Of a stretch of 15,805 nucleotides of DNA, positions 1 to 6,540 are shown piece by piece; within the stretch, counting starts at the first letter, position 1; the number at the start of each line of letters is the position of its first letter. The stretch is from Caldifarciminota bacterium (GTDB lineage Bacteria; WOR-3; Hydrothermia; WGAB01). The notes under the pieces were generated by a model, which saw nothing but the letters and a program-made list of their open reading frames with translations, did no database searches and was not told the origin of the DNA. Both the position numbers and the translations under genes were made by a program. The stretch is from the NCBI GenBank assembly GCA_015489295.1, contig WGAB01000099.1:1-15805 (forward strand), in the 5' to 3' direction.

Positions 1-1099
1 CTTCAGGACTGAGTTCCTCGGGCTTGGGCACCCGAATCACCACCTGAACCCAGAGATCGCCCCGACCGCCACGGAGCCGGGGCATCCCCTTGCCGGCCAC
101 CCGGAACTTCGTATGGCTGGGCGTGCCGGGCGGGACCTTTATTCTAACCCCTTCGCCCAGGATGTCCTGGACCTCTATTTTACCCCCCAAGACAGCCACG
201 GGATAGGGGATCTCCACGGTGAGGTGCAGGTCGTCGCCCTCCCGCCGGAACCGGGGATGGGGCTTTTCCTCAATGTACACCAGGAGGTCTCCCGGCGGGC
301 CGCCCCAGGGACCCACATTGCCCAGCCCCCGGAGGGTGAGGTACTGCCCCTCGCGTACCCCTGCGGGCACCCGGATCTTGACGGTACGGGTTTTGGGCAC
401 CCGGCCGGTGCCGCCGCACACCGGGCACGGATCGGTCAGGATCCAGCCCCGGCCCTCGCACCGGGGGCAGGTGGCGGTGCGGACCATATCGAAGAAGAAC
501 TGCCGGGTGCGGGTTTGCACCACGCCGGTGCCACCGCACACCGGGCAGGTGGTGCGCCGGCCGGTACGGGATCCGGTGCCGTGGCAGGCGTCGCAGCGTT
601 CGTAGTGCTGGATGCGGACGGTTTTTTCGGTGCCGCGGGCGATTTCTTCCAGGGTAAGGGGCAGGCGGATCCGGATATCTTCGCCCCGGGGGGCCTCCTG
701 GCTTTGGCGGCGGGCCCGCTGCGCGGGCCCGCCGCCAAAGCCGGTGCCAAAGAAGTGCTCAAAGATGTCCGAAAAGAAACGGCCAAAGTCGCCGCCAAAG
801 ATGTCCCGCAGGTCGTCAAAGTGGCGGAAATCCTGCCAGGTGAAGTTCCCCTCCCGGAAGGTCTGCGACACCCCTTCGTGGCCGTAGGTGTCGTACAGGC
901 GGCGTTTCTCCGGGTCCATCAATACCTCGTAGGCCTCGGAGATCTCCTTGAACTTCTCCTCGGCCCACTTCTTCTTTTCCGGAGGATGGCGGTCCGGATG
1001 GTACTTCAGGGCCAGTTTCCGGTACGCCTTCTTGATCTCCTCCGGCGTGGCGTCCCGGGAAACGCCCAGAATCTCGTAGTAATCCCGCTTACCGGCCAT
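1..1099 (-). CDS. dnaJ: Chaperone protein DnaJ (Hsp40), C-terminus cut by window edge
   Basis: DnaJ is the cytoplasmic J-protein that delivers unfolded clients to DnaK and stimulates its ATPase. The 366 visible codons show a J domain (about residues 5-70) with HPD at 34-36, then a Gly/Phe-rich linker (about 85-140). The zinc-finger region has four CxxC motifs (C169/C172, C185/C188, C211/C214, C225/C228), so it is a type I DnaJ. The beta-sandwich substrate domains follow. E. coli DnaJ is 376 residues, so probably only a short tail is missing. The start is the ATG at 1099 ([13 protein letters not shown]), 32 bp after the dnaK stop, with GGTGA just upstream. It is last of the three genes seen in the grpE-dnaK-dnaJ operon. 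Two oddities are listed separately: a hairpin over the start codon and a perfect palindrome within the Gly/Phe linker. Confidence 0.97.
   Translation of the reverse strand, partial: MAGKRDYYEILGVSRDATPEEIKKAYRKLALKYHPDRHPPEKKKWAEEKFKEISEAYEVLMDPEKRRLYDTYGHEGVSQTFREGNFTWQDFRHFDDLRDIFGGDFGRFFSDIFEHFFGTGFGGGPAQRARRQSQEAPRGEDIRIRLPLTLEEIARGTEKTVRIQHYERCDACHGTGSRTGRRTTCPVCGGTGVVQTRTRQFFFDMVRTATCPRCEGRGWILTDPCPVCGGTGRVPKTRTVKIRVPAGVREGQYLTLRGLGNVGPWGGPPGDLLVYIEEKPHPRFRREGDDLHLTVEIPYPVAVLGGKIEVQDILGEGVRIKVPPGTPSHTKFRVAGKGMPRLRGGRGDLWVQVVIRVPKPEELSPE
700..742. repeat. Perfect inverted repeat (20-bp arms, 3-nt spacer) inside dnaJ
   Basis: Bases 700-719 are the exact reverse complement of 723-742, with only T720-C722 between them. 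The arms are almost entirely G and C (outer end GGCTTTGG, inner end GGGCCCGC). Read as dnaJ mRNA, the repeat spans codons 120-133 ([14 protein letters not shown]) of the Gly/Phe linker and would fold into a very stable stem with a triloop. No U-tract follows, so it does not look like an intrinsic terminator. Confidence 0.95.
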
Positions 1100-1116
1100 G
1101 GTTCACCAGTAAGCGG
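1085..1116 (-). promoter_or_regulatory. Predicted mRNA hairpin enclosing the dnaJ start codon
   Basis: On the dnaJ mRNA strand, 1116-1106 (CCGCUUACUGG) pairs with 1095-1085 (CCGGUAAGCGG). This gives an 11-bp stem with one U-G wobble and a 10-nt loop, UGAACCAUGG. The AUG at 1099-1097 lies in the loop, and the GG of the SD-like GGUGA lies in the stem. Pairing was checked base by base. A role in limiting or temperature-gating dnaJ translation is an inference. Confidence 0.6.
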
Positions 1117-1131
1117 CCACCCGGCAGGCCA

Positions 1132-3069
1132 TTACTCCACCACCTCGTAGTCGGTGTCCACCGGGCCCTCGGGCTTGTCCTTGCCTCCGCCGCCGGGCTT
1201 GCCGGTCTGCGGACCGCCACCCGGCGCCCCCGCGGTGCCCGCGGCCTGCTGCTGGGTCTGCTGGTGATAGAGCTCCGTGGAAATCTGGTTCCAGATGCGC
1301 TGGAGGTCGTCCAGTTTGTTGCGGATGGCCTGGGCGTCCTCGCCCTTCATGGCCTCCTTCAGGGCCTTGATGGCCTCCTCCACCTGCTGCCTTTTGTCCG
1401 GCGCCACCTTGTCGCCCAATTCCTTGAGCAACTTCTCCACATTGTAGATGTACGCGTCGGCCTGGTTCCGGGCGTCCACCAGTTCCTTCCGGCGACGGTC
1501 CTCTTCCTTGTGCTTCTCCGCTTCCTCCACCATCCGCTGGATCTCCTCCTCCGTGAGGCCGCTGGAGGCGTGGATCCGGATGTCCGCCTGCTTGCCCGTA
1601 GCCTTGTCCTTGGCGGAAACATGGAGGATGCCGTCGGCGTCGATGTCAAAGGTCACCTCAATCTGGGGCACGCCCCGCGGCGCCGGCGGAATGCCCGAGA
1701 GCTCGAACTGGCCGAGCAGGCGGTTCTCCGAGGCGATGGGCCGCTCGCCCTGGTACACCTTGATGAGCACGCTGGTCTGGTTGTCCTCGGCGGTGGTATA
1801 GATCTTGGTCTTGCGGGTGGGCACCGTGGTGTTCCGCGGGATCACCACGTCAAACACGCCGCCCAGGGTTTCCACGCCCAGGGAAAGCGGGGTCACGTCC
1901 AGGAGCAGGATGTCCTTCACCTCGCCGGAGAGCACAGCGCCCTGGAGGGCCGCGCCGATGGCCACCACCTCATCCGGGTTGATGCCCTTGTGGGGCTCGC
2001 GGCCGAAGAAGTCGCGCACCATCTGCTGCACCAGGGGCATCCGGGTTTGGCCGCCCACCAGGATCACCTCGTCAATCTCGCCGGGCGAGAGTTTGGCGTC
2101 CTCCAGAGCCTGGCGGCAGATCTCAATGGTGCGCTCGATCAGGTCGCGGGCCATCTGCTCCAGCCGGGCCCGGGTGAGCTTGCGCTCCAGGTGCTTGGGG
2201 CCCGAGGCATCGGCCGCGATGAAGGGCAGGGAGATCGTGGTCTCCTGCAGGGTGGAGAGCTCCTTCTTGGCCTTTTCAGCCGCCTCCTTGAGCCGCTGCA
2301 GGGCCATGCGGTCCTTGCGCAGGTCGATGCCGGTCTCCTCCAGGAACTCCTCCACCAGCCAGTTGATGATGCGCTGGTCGATGTCGTCGCCGCCCAGGTG
2401 GGTATCGCCCTTGGTGGCGATCACCTCGAACACGCCGCCGCCGATTTCCAGGATGGAGATGTCAAAGGTGCCGCCGCCCAGGTCGTACACGGCCACCTTG
2501 AGTTGCTGTTCCTTCTTGTCCAGGCCGTAGGCCAGGGCTGCGGCGGTAGGCTCGTTAAAGATGCGGAGCACCTCCAGGCCGGCAATGCGGCCCGCGTCCT
2601 TGGTGGCCTGCCGCTGGGCGTCGTTGAAGTAGGCGGGCACGGTGATCACGGCCTTGGTCACGGGATGGCCCAGGTACTGCTCGGCGGCTTCCTTCAGGTA
2701 GGCCAGGATCTTGGCGGAGATCTCCTCGGGCGTGAAGTTGCGGCCCACGGCCGGAATGTAGACCTCCACGCGGTCGTTGGGGCCGGACACCACCTTGTAG
2801 GGGACGCGCCGCGCCTCTTCGGTCACCTCGCTGTACCGGCGGCCCATAAAGCGCTTGATGGAAAACACGGTGTTTTCGGCGTTGGTAATGGCCTGACGCT
2901 TGGCCAGCGAGCCCACCAGCACCTCCTGGTCCTTGAAGGCCACCACTGAAGGCGTCACCCGTTCGCCCTCGGGGTTGGGGATGATCACGGGCTCGCCGCC
3001 CATCACCACGGCCACCACGGAGTTGGTGGTTCCCAGGTCAATGCCGATCACCTTTTCCTGGGCGCTCAT
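1132..3069 (-). CDS. dnaK: Molecular chaperone DnaK (Hsp70)
   Basis: DnaK is an ATP-driven cytoplasmic chaperone that cycles on unfolded polypeptides with DnaJ (ATPase stimulation) and GrpE (nucleotide exchange). The 645 residues match the family length (E. coli 638). The nucleotide-binding domain carries the phosphate-1 motif DLGTTNS (11-17), phosphate-2 [10 protein letters not shown] (about 190-200) and the adenosine motif VGGQTRMPL (about 340). The hydrophobic interdomain linker [11 protein letters not shown] lies near residue 390, followed by the beta-sandwich substrate domain and helical lid. The tail is Gln/Gly/Pro-rich and ends in DTDYEVVE, the usual bacterial acidic end. The start ATG at 3069 overlaps the grpE stop by 4 bp (ATGA) and is preceded by a perfect SD inside grpE. 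A 32-bp gap separates it from dnaJ. Confidence 0.99.
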   Translation of the reverse strand: MSAQEKVIGIDLGTTNSVVAVVMGGEPVIIPNPEGERVTPSVVAFKDQEVLVGSLAKRQAITNAENTVFSIKRFMGRRYSEVTEEARRVPYKVVSGPNDRVEVYIPAVGRNFTPEEISAKILAYLKEAAEQYLGHPVTKAVITVPAYFNDAQRQATKDAGRIAGLEVLRIFNEPTAAALAYGLDKKEQQLKVAVYDLGGGTFDISILEIGGGVFEVIATKGDTHLGGDDIDQRIINWLVEEFLEETGIDLRKDRMALQRLKEAAEKAKKELSTLQETTISLPFIAADASGPKHLERKLTRARLEQMARDLIERTIEICRQALEDAKLSPGEIDEVILVGGQTRMPLVQQMVRDFFGREPHKGINPDEVVAIGAALQGAVLSGEVKDILLLDVTPLSLGVETLGGVFDVVIPRNTTVPTRKTKIYTTAEDNQTSVLIKVYQGERPIASENRLLGQFELSGIPPAPRGVPQIEVTFDIDADGILHVSAKDKATGKQADIRIHASSGLTEEEIQRMVEEAEKHKEEDRRRKELVDARNQADAYIYNVEKLLKELGDKVAPDKRQQVEEAIKALKEAMKGEDAQAIRNKLDDLQRIWNQISTELYHQQTQQQAAGTAGAPGGGPQTGKPGGGGKDKPEGPVDTDYEVVE

Positions 3070-3620
3070 GACGATTCACCTCCTTCGTCTTCGTTCTTGG
3101 CCTCTACCCCCTGGCCGCGGGAGACCACCACCTTGGCCGGGCGCAGCAGGCGCTCTTTGAAGTAGTATCCCCGCTCGTATTCCTCCACCACGGTCCCGGC
3201 GGGCGCCTCGGATTCCACCATAGACACGGCCTCGTGCTTGCGGGGATCAAAGGGTTCCCCGCGGGAATCAAAGGCCTTCAGGCCCTCGCGTTCCAGGATC
3301 TCCTGCAGCTGGCGGAAGATCATGCGCACGCCGTCCAGGATGGCCCGGGCGTCGGCCTCCTCCGACACGGCCAGGGCCCGCTCAAAGTTGTCCAGCACCG
3401 GCAAGAGTTCGCTCACCAGGCGTTCGGAGGCGAACTCCACCGCCTGTTTCCAGCGCTGGTCCATGGCGCGCTTGTAGTTCTCAAAGTCGGCCCGGGTCCT
3501 GAGGTACAGGTCCCGGAACTCGTCACGCTCCCGCTTCAGGGTTTCCACCTCTTGCTTTAGCCTTTCCATCTCCTGCTTTAGCCGTTGGGTCCAGTGTACC
3601 CGTTTCTGCTTCTCCGCCAT
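3066..3620 (-). CDS. grpE: Nucleotide exchange factor GrpE
   Basis: GrpE is a cytoplasmic homodimer that releases ADP from DnaK. The 184 residues begin [13 protein letters not shown] long charged N-terminal coiled coil (about 8-60, with ...[12 protein letters not shown] at its end) leads into a helical core. The C-terminal beta domain carries the signature region [14 protein letters not shown] and the PAKVVVS strand. An in-frame upstream ATG (3650) would add ten residues (MTSSPLGGGP), but the ATG at 3620 is chosen because GGAGGTGG lies 4 nt before it and the upstream stretch is the untranslated leader. It is first in the heat-shock operon and its TGA overlaps the dnaK ATG, implying translational coupling. 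The acidic Glu/Asp/Ser C-terminus is ordinary for the family. Confidence 0.97.
   Translation of the reverse strand: MAEKQKRVHWTQRLKQEMERLKQEVETLKRERDEFRDLYLRTRADFENYKRAMDQRWKQAVEFASERLVSELLPVLDNFERALAVSEEADARAILDGVRMIFRQLQEILEREGLKAFDSRGEPFDPRKHEAVSMVESEAPAGTVVEEYERGYYFKERLLRPAKVVVSRGQGVEAKNEDEGGESS
3076..3085 (-). promoter_or_regulatory. Perfect Shine-Dalgarno site of dnaK within the grpE 3' end
   Basis: The mRNA strand reads AAGGAGGTGA, a full 10-nt complement to the canonical 16S 3' end, 6 nt before the dnaK ATG. It confirms the start at 3069 and predicts very strong initiation, consistent with DnaK being the most abundant member of the operon. Confidence 0.85.
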
Positions 3621-3659
3621 GGGACCACCTCCGAGCGGGGATGAAGTCAAGTTGCTATA

Positions 3660-3688
3660 TGTTTACTCAGATTTTCTGCAGATGTCAA
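3660..3688 (-). promoter_or_regulatory. Sigma70-type promoter of grpE-dnaK-dnaJ
   Basis: On the minus strand a perfect -35 TTGACA (3688-3683) is followed by a 17-nt spacer and TAAACA (3665-3660), a weak -10. The start would be near 3653, leaving a leader of about 33 nt before the grpE ATG. The spacer contains the palindrome TCTGCAGA. I found no CIRCE (HrcA) or HAIR (HspR) operator, so heat control, if any, must use another route. Confidence 0.6.
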
Positions 3689-3727
3689 CCCCTCCCGGCG
3701 ATTGTACAGCATGCCGCGGCCGGGCCG

Positions 3728-3733
3728 TATATT
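3728..3733 (+). promoter_or_regulatory. Candidate -10 box for the macro-domain gene
   Basis: TATATT matches TATAAT at 5 of 6 positions and lies 23 nt before the ATG at 3757, with the SD GGGAGGTG between them. The only -35-like element is TTGTAC at 3702-3707, at a poor 20-nt spacing, so the promoter is tentative. It is divergent from the grpE promoter. Confidence 0.35.
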
Positions 3734-3756
3734 GAGGGCACCCTGGGAGGTGTGCG

Positions 3757-4305
3757 ATGGAGGTGCTGAAGGAATACCGGGTGAACGATCGTCGGGTGCT
3801 CGTGGGTGTGGGCGACATCACCGAGGAGGTGGTGGACGCCATCGTGAACGCGGCCAACTCGTACCTGAAGCACGGGGGCGGGGTGGCCCGAGCCATCGTG
3901 CGGAAGGGCGGCCGGATCATCCAGGAGGAAAGCGACCGCATCGGCTATGTGCCCGTGGGTCAGGTGGCGGTGACCTCGGCCGGCAAACTGCCCGCGCGGT
4001 ACGTGATCCACGCCGTCGGCCCCCGCTGGGGCGAGGGCGACGAAGACGAGAAACTGCGGAGCGCTGTGGCCAACGCCCTGGCCAAGGCCGAGGAACTGGG
4101 CCTTACGAGCATCGCCCTGCCCGCGATTTCCATGGGTATCTTCGGGTTCCCCAAGGACCGCGGCACCCGCATCATCCTGGAAACCGTGGTGGCGTTCCTG
4201 CGAAACCGGGCCCGCCATCTGCAGGAGGTGCGCCTCGTGGACATCTCCCGAGACACGGCCGAGCACTACCTGGCGGCAGCCCAAAGCTTGGGGCTCGAAC
4301 CCTGA
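3757..4305 (+). CDS. Stand-alone macro-domain protein (ADP-ribose binding, Af1521-like)
   Basis: Macro domains bind ADP-ribose or its derivatives; some hydrolyse ADP-ribose-1''-phosphate or ADP-ribosyl esters. The 182 residues form a single domain: the MEVLKEYRV start, the adenine-contacting Asp in GDIT (D20), the ribose loop [14 protein letters not shown] (30-43) and the phosphate loop [11 protein letters not shown] (about 122-132). The wording is closest to archaeal Af1521 and its bacterial relatives. After the glycine run the sequence is GGGVARAI, so the Asp that MacroD/YmdB enzymes use (GGGGVDGAI) is replaced by Ala. The start ATG has GGGAGGTG 6 nt upstream. The gene is monocistronic, divergent from grpE, and separated from zur by about 100 bp. 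The family is secure; substrate and activity are not known. Confidence 0.93.
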   Translation: MEVLKEYRVNDRRVLVGVGDITEEVVDAIVNAANSYLKHGGGVARAIVRKGGRIIQEESDRIGYVPVGQVAVTSAGKLPARYVIHAVGPRWGEGDEDEKLRSAVANALAKAEELGLTSIALPAISMGIFGFPKDRGTRIILETVVAFLRNRARHLQEVRLVDISRDTAEHYLAAAQSLGLEP

Positions 4306-4395
4306 AGGCCGGGCTCCCAGGCTCCCCGACCCCGGGAAATCCGACGATTCCGTAACTCCCACCCCCCTTGCGGGGCGAAAGGGGAGGCTGCATCA

Positions 4396-4401
4396 TAAAA
4401 T
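4396..4401 (+). promoter_or_regulatory. -10 box of the zur operon, leaderless configuration
   Basis: TAAAAT (5/6 to TATAAT) ends 5 nt before the ATG at 4407, so transcription would begin at or next to the start codon. No convincing -35 is visible. The SD-like AAGGGGAGG at 4379-4387 is too far from the ATG (19 nt) and would lie upstream of the transcript, which also favours leaderless initiation. Confidence 0.5.
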
Positions 4402-4424
4402 TGAGAATGAGTATCACTCTCAAT
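4400..4424 (+). promoter_or_regulatory. Fur/Zur-type operator overlapping the zur start codon
   Basis: This 25-bp dyad pairs at 10 of 12 positions around T4412 (outer arms ATTGAGA and TCTCAAT). It resolves into two overlapping 7-1-7 half-site pairs offset by 6 bp: TGAGAAT-G-AGTATCA (4402-4416) and TGAGTAT-C-ACTCTCA (4408-4422). That is the architecture described for Fur-family boxes bound by two dimers. It overlaps the last bases of the -10 and the ATG, so occupancy would block transcription. Because the next gene is a Fur-family regulator heading a zinc transporter operon, it is called a Zur box with autoregulation. Confidence 0.75.
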
Positions 4425-4850
4425 GAGGTCCTGAGCCGCATGAAAAGCCACGGCTGGCGTCCTACGCCGGCTCGGGAGGCCGTGGTTCGCGTGCTGCTGA
4501 ACGCGGACCGCGCCCTGAGCGTGCACGAAGTGTACCGGGCCGCGGCCCAGGGATACCCGCGCCTCGGGATGGCCACGGTGTACCGTACCCTGGACATCCT
4601 GGAGAACCTGGGGTTCGTGCAAAAGGTGCATACCGGCGAGTGCCACCGGTACTATCCCACGCCGCCCGGGCATTACCACCCCCTGGTCTGCCTCCGCTGC
4701 TTCCGGGTGTTCAACTTCGCTGGCCGCAATGACCTGGCTCCGCTGGAAACCTCGCTGGAATCGGAAACCGGGTTCCACATTAAAGGCCACCTGCTGCAGT
4801 TCTTCGGCTATTGCCGGGACTGCTGGCAAGAACTGCACCCCGAGCCATGA
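4407..4850 (+). CDS. zur: Fur-family metalloregulator, zinc uptake regulator Zur
   Basis: Zur represses zinc-uptake genes when loaded with Zn(II). The 147 residues comprise a winged helix (about 1-80, recognition helix region LGMATVYRTLDIL at 53-65), the hinge VHTGECHRYY, and a dimerisation domain with metal-ligand histidines GHYH (88-91). Two CxxC pairs (C95/C98 and C136/C139) form the structural zinc site. The ATG at 4407 (MSITLNEVLSRM) is preferred because it preserves the first helix. An in-frame ATG at 4440 would lose it, and TTG at 4401 would only add two residues. Sequence alone cannot separate Zur from Fur or PerR; the call rests on co-transcription with znuACB. Its TGA overlaps the znuA ATG, so regulator and transporter are translationally coupled. 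Confidence 0.88.
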   Translation: MSITLNEVLSRMKSHGWRPTPAREAVVRVLLNADRALSVHEVYRAAAQGYPRLGMATVYRTLDILENLGFVQKVHTGECHRYYPTPPGHYHPLVCLRCFRVFNFAGRNDLAPLETSLESETGFHIKGHLLQFFGYCRDCWQELHPEP

Positions 4851-5722
4851 AACGCCCTCGGATCTTCGCGCTGCTCCTGGGCCTCGGGATGCTGGCGGGT
4901 TGCTCCAGCCCCCCGCCCCGTTCGGGAAGCCAGGGCCTGCGGGTGGTGGTCAGCATCCTGCCCCTGAAGAGTCTGGTGGAACGGGTGGGCGGCCCTCGGA
5001 TGGCCGTCACCGTCCTGGTGCCACCGGGGGCAAGCCCCCACACCTACGAGCCCCGGCCGGAGGACGTCAAGGCCCTGGCAAAGGCCGATCTCGTGGTGTT
5101 CGTGGGCCTGAAGCTGGAATACCCCTGGGGGAACCGGCTCCTGCAGGCCGCCGACAAGGACACCTCCCAGGTGGTATACCTGGCGCGGGGGATTCCGCCG
5201 TCACCGGACTCCAACCCCCACGTGTGGTTGTCGCCGAAAAACGGCATCCAGATGGTGCGCAACCTGGTGGCGGCCCTGGCCCGGCGGGACCCGACCCACG
5301 CCGCCGAGTACCGATCCCGGGGCGACAGCCTGATCCAGGCCCTGGACTCCCTGCACCAGGTGTACCTCGAAAGGTTCTCCAAACTGCGCCAGCGATCCTT
5401 CGTGGCCACCCATGCCGCCTGGGTGTACCTGGCCCGGGATTACGGCCTGGACCTGGTGGCCGTGCTCCAGACCAAGCCCGGTGAAGAGCCCTCGGCCCGG
5501 CACGTGGCCGAAATCCTGAAGACCATGCGGCAAAAGCACATCCGGGTGATCGTGGTGGAACCCCAGTTGCCCGAAAAGGCGGCCCAAACCCTGGCCCGGG
5601 AAAGCGGAGCCCGCCTGGTCCGCCTGGACCCCCTGGGCGTGGCCACCGGCCACACCGACTACCTTGACCTTTTGGCCTACAACCTGGAAACCCTGTGGAA
5701 AGCCCTGAAGGAAACCCCATGA
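4847..5722 (+). CDS. znuA: Zinc ABC transporter substrate-binding lipoprotein ZnuA
   Basis: ZnuA captures Zn(II) outside the cytoplasmic membrane and hands it to ZnuB. The 291 residues start with a lipoprotein signal (hydrophobic 6-16, lipobox LAGC, lipidated C19) and have a cluster A-I/TroA-like fold. The expected metal ligands are present: H65 (SPHTYEP), H125 (NPHVWLSP), H189 (ATHAAW) and D261 (RLDPLG). Three His plus one carboxylate fits zinc or manganese; with Zur upstream, zinc is more likely. The His-rich loop that proteobacterial ZnuA carries between the first two ligands is absent. The ATG is chosen because it gives an intact signal peptide and overlaps the zur stop by 4 bp. No strong SD precedes it, so it probably relies on coupling. 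It also overlaps znuC by 4 bp. Confidence 0.95.
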   Translation: MKRPRIFALLLGLGMLAGCSSPPPRSGSQGLRVVVSILPLKSLVERVGGPRMAVTVLVPPGASPHTYEPRPEDVKALAKADLVVFVGLKLEYPWGNRLLQAADKDTSQVVYLARGIPPSPDSNPHVWLSPKNGIQMVRNLVAALARRDPTHAAEYRSRGDSLIQALDSLHQVYLERFSKLRQRSFVATHAAWVYLARDYGLDLVAVLQTKPGEEPSARHVAEILKTMRQKHIRVIVVEPQLPEKAAQTLARESGARLVRLDPLGVATGHTDYLDLLAYNLETLWKALKETP

Positions 5723-6540
5723 GCACGCCTGTTGTAGAGTTCAGGGGAGTCTCCTACCGGGTGGACGGCCAGGAGATCCTGCGGAACATCACCTTTTCGG
5801 TGCGGCAGGGGGAGTACCTGGCCATCTTGGGGCCCAACGGCGCCGGCAAAACCACTCTGCTCAAGATCCTGCTGGGCCTGCTTCGCCCCACCGAGGGTGA
5901 GGTGCGGGTGTTCGGCAAGCCGCCGTGGCACCTGAGCCGCCGGGAGCGGAGCCGCATCGGCTACGTGCCCCAGATCACGGAAATCGACCCCGACTTTCCC
6001 ATCCGCGTGTACGACGTGGTAATGATGGGCCGCTTTGGGCGCCTGGGTTACCTGCGCCGCCCCGGACCCCGGGACCGGGAGGCGGTCCTCCGGGCCCTGG
6101 AGCACATGCACATCGCCTCCCTGGCCCACCGACGGCTCCGGGAACTCTCGGGCGGCCAGCGGCAGCGGGTGTTCATCGCGCGGGCCCTGGCGACCGAGCC
6201 GGAACTCCTGGTGCTGGACGAACCCACCACCAGCCTGGACACGGCCATGGCGGAGGGCATGTACGAACTTCTGGACCACCTTCAGAAAACCCTGCACCTC
6301 ACGGTGATCCTGGTGTCCCACGATGTGGGGGTGGTGGCCGAACGGGTCGACCGGGTGGCCTGCCTGGCCGGTGAACTGGTCACCCACGGCCGTCCGCAAG
6401 AGGTGCTGGACCGGGCCACCCTGGAATGCATGTACGGCCGGGAAGCCCTGGTGTTTGGCCACAGCCCGATGCCGCATCTTCTGGTGCCGCCCCACCCCAG
6501 GAAGGAGCCCGAGGCGTCCGAGGAACAGCCCCATGCTTGA
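5719..6540 (+). CDS. znuC: Zinc ABC transporter ATP-binding protein ZnuC
   Basis: ZnuC is the cytoplasmic ATPase that powers zinc import through ZnuB. The 273 residues hold Walker A GPNGAGKT (38-45), the Q-loop glutamine in GYVPQ (Q85), the signature LSGGQ (143-147), Walker B LLVLDE (163-168), the D-loop SLD and the switch histidine (H201 in LVSHD). The start is the ATG overlapping the znuA stop, with AAGGAAA just upstream. The last 30 or so residues extend past the ATPase core as a Pro/His/Glu tail (FGHSPMPHLLVPPHPRKEPE), similar in nature to the His-containing tails of some ZnuC proteins. Its end overlaps znuB by 8 bp. Confidence 0.96.
   Translation: MSTPVVEFRGVSYRVDGQEILRNITFSVRQGEYLAILGPNGAGKTTLLKILLGLLRPTEGEVRVFGKPPWHLSRRERSRIGYVPQITEIDPDFPIRVYDVVMMGRFGRLGYLRRPGPRDREAVLRALEHMHIASLAHRRLRELSGGQRQRVFIARALATEPELLVLDEPTTSLDTAMAEGMYELLDHLQKTLHLTVILVSHDVGVVAERVDRVACLAGELVTHGRPQEVLDRATLECMYGREALVFGHSPMPHLLVPPHPRKEPEASEEQPHA

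Noticed and set aside
113..1150. Plus-strand frame of 345 codons opposite dnaJ
   Set aside because: It is an antisense shadow of dnaJ; the J domain and zinc fingers prove the minus-strand gene.
1264..2949. Long open frame (561 codons) on the plus strand opposite dnaK
   Set aside because: It is a shadow of the GC-rich dnaK codons, rich in His/Gly/Leu/Val with no recognisable domain or SD. The dnaK frame is certain.
3066..3650. Upstream ATG (3650) as the grpE start
   Set aside because: It has no SD, lies only a few nt from the predicted transcription start, and adds a non-conserved MTSSPLGGGP; the ATG at 3620 has a strong SD.
3621..3756. CIRCE or HAIR operator upstream of grpE
   Set aside because: I searched for TTAGCACTC-N9-GAGTGCTAA and CTTGAGT-N7-ACTCAAG on both strands; neither is present, and CTTGACT at the leader has no partner.
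4309..4335. Possible terminator after the macro-domain gene
   Set aside because: CCGGG and CCCGG can pair across a 17-nt loop, but no U-tract follows.
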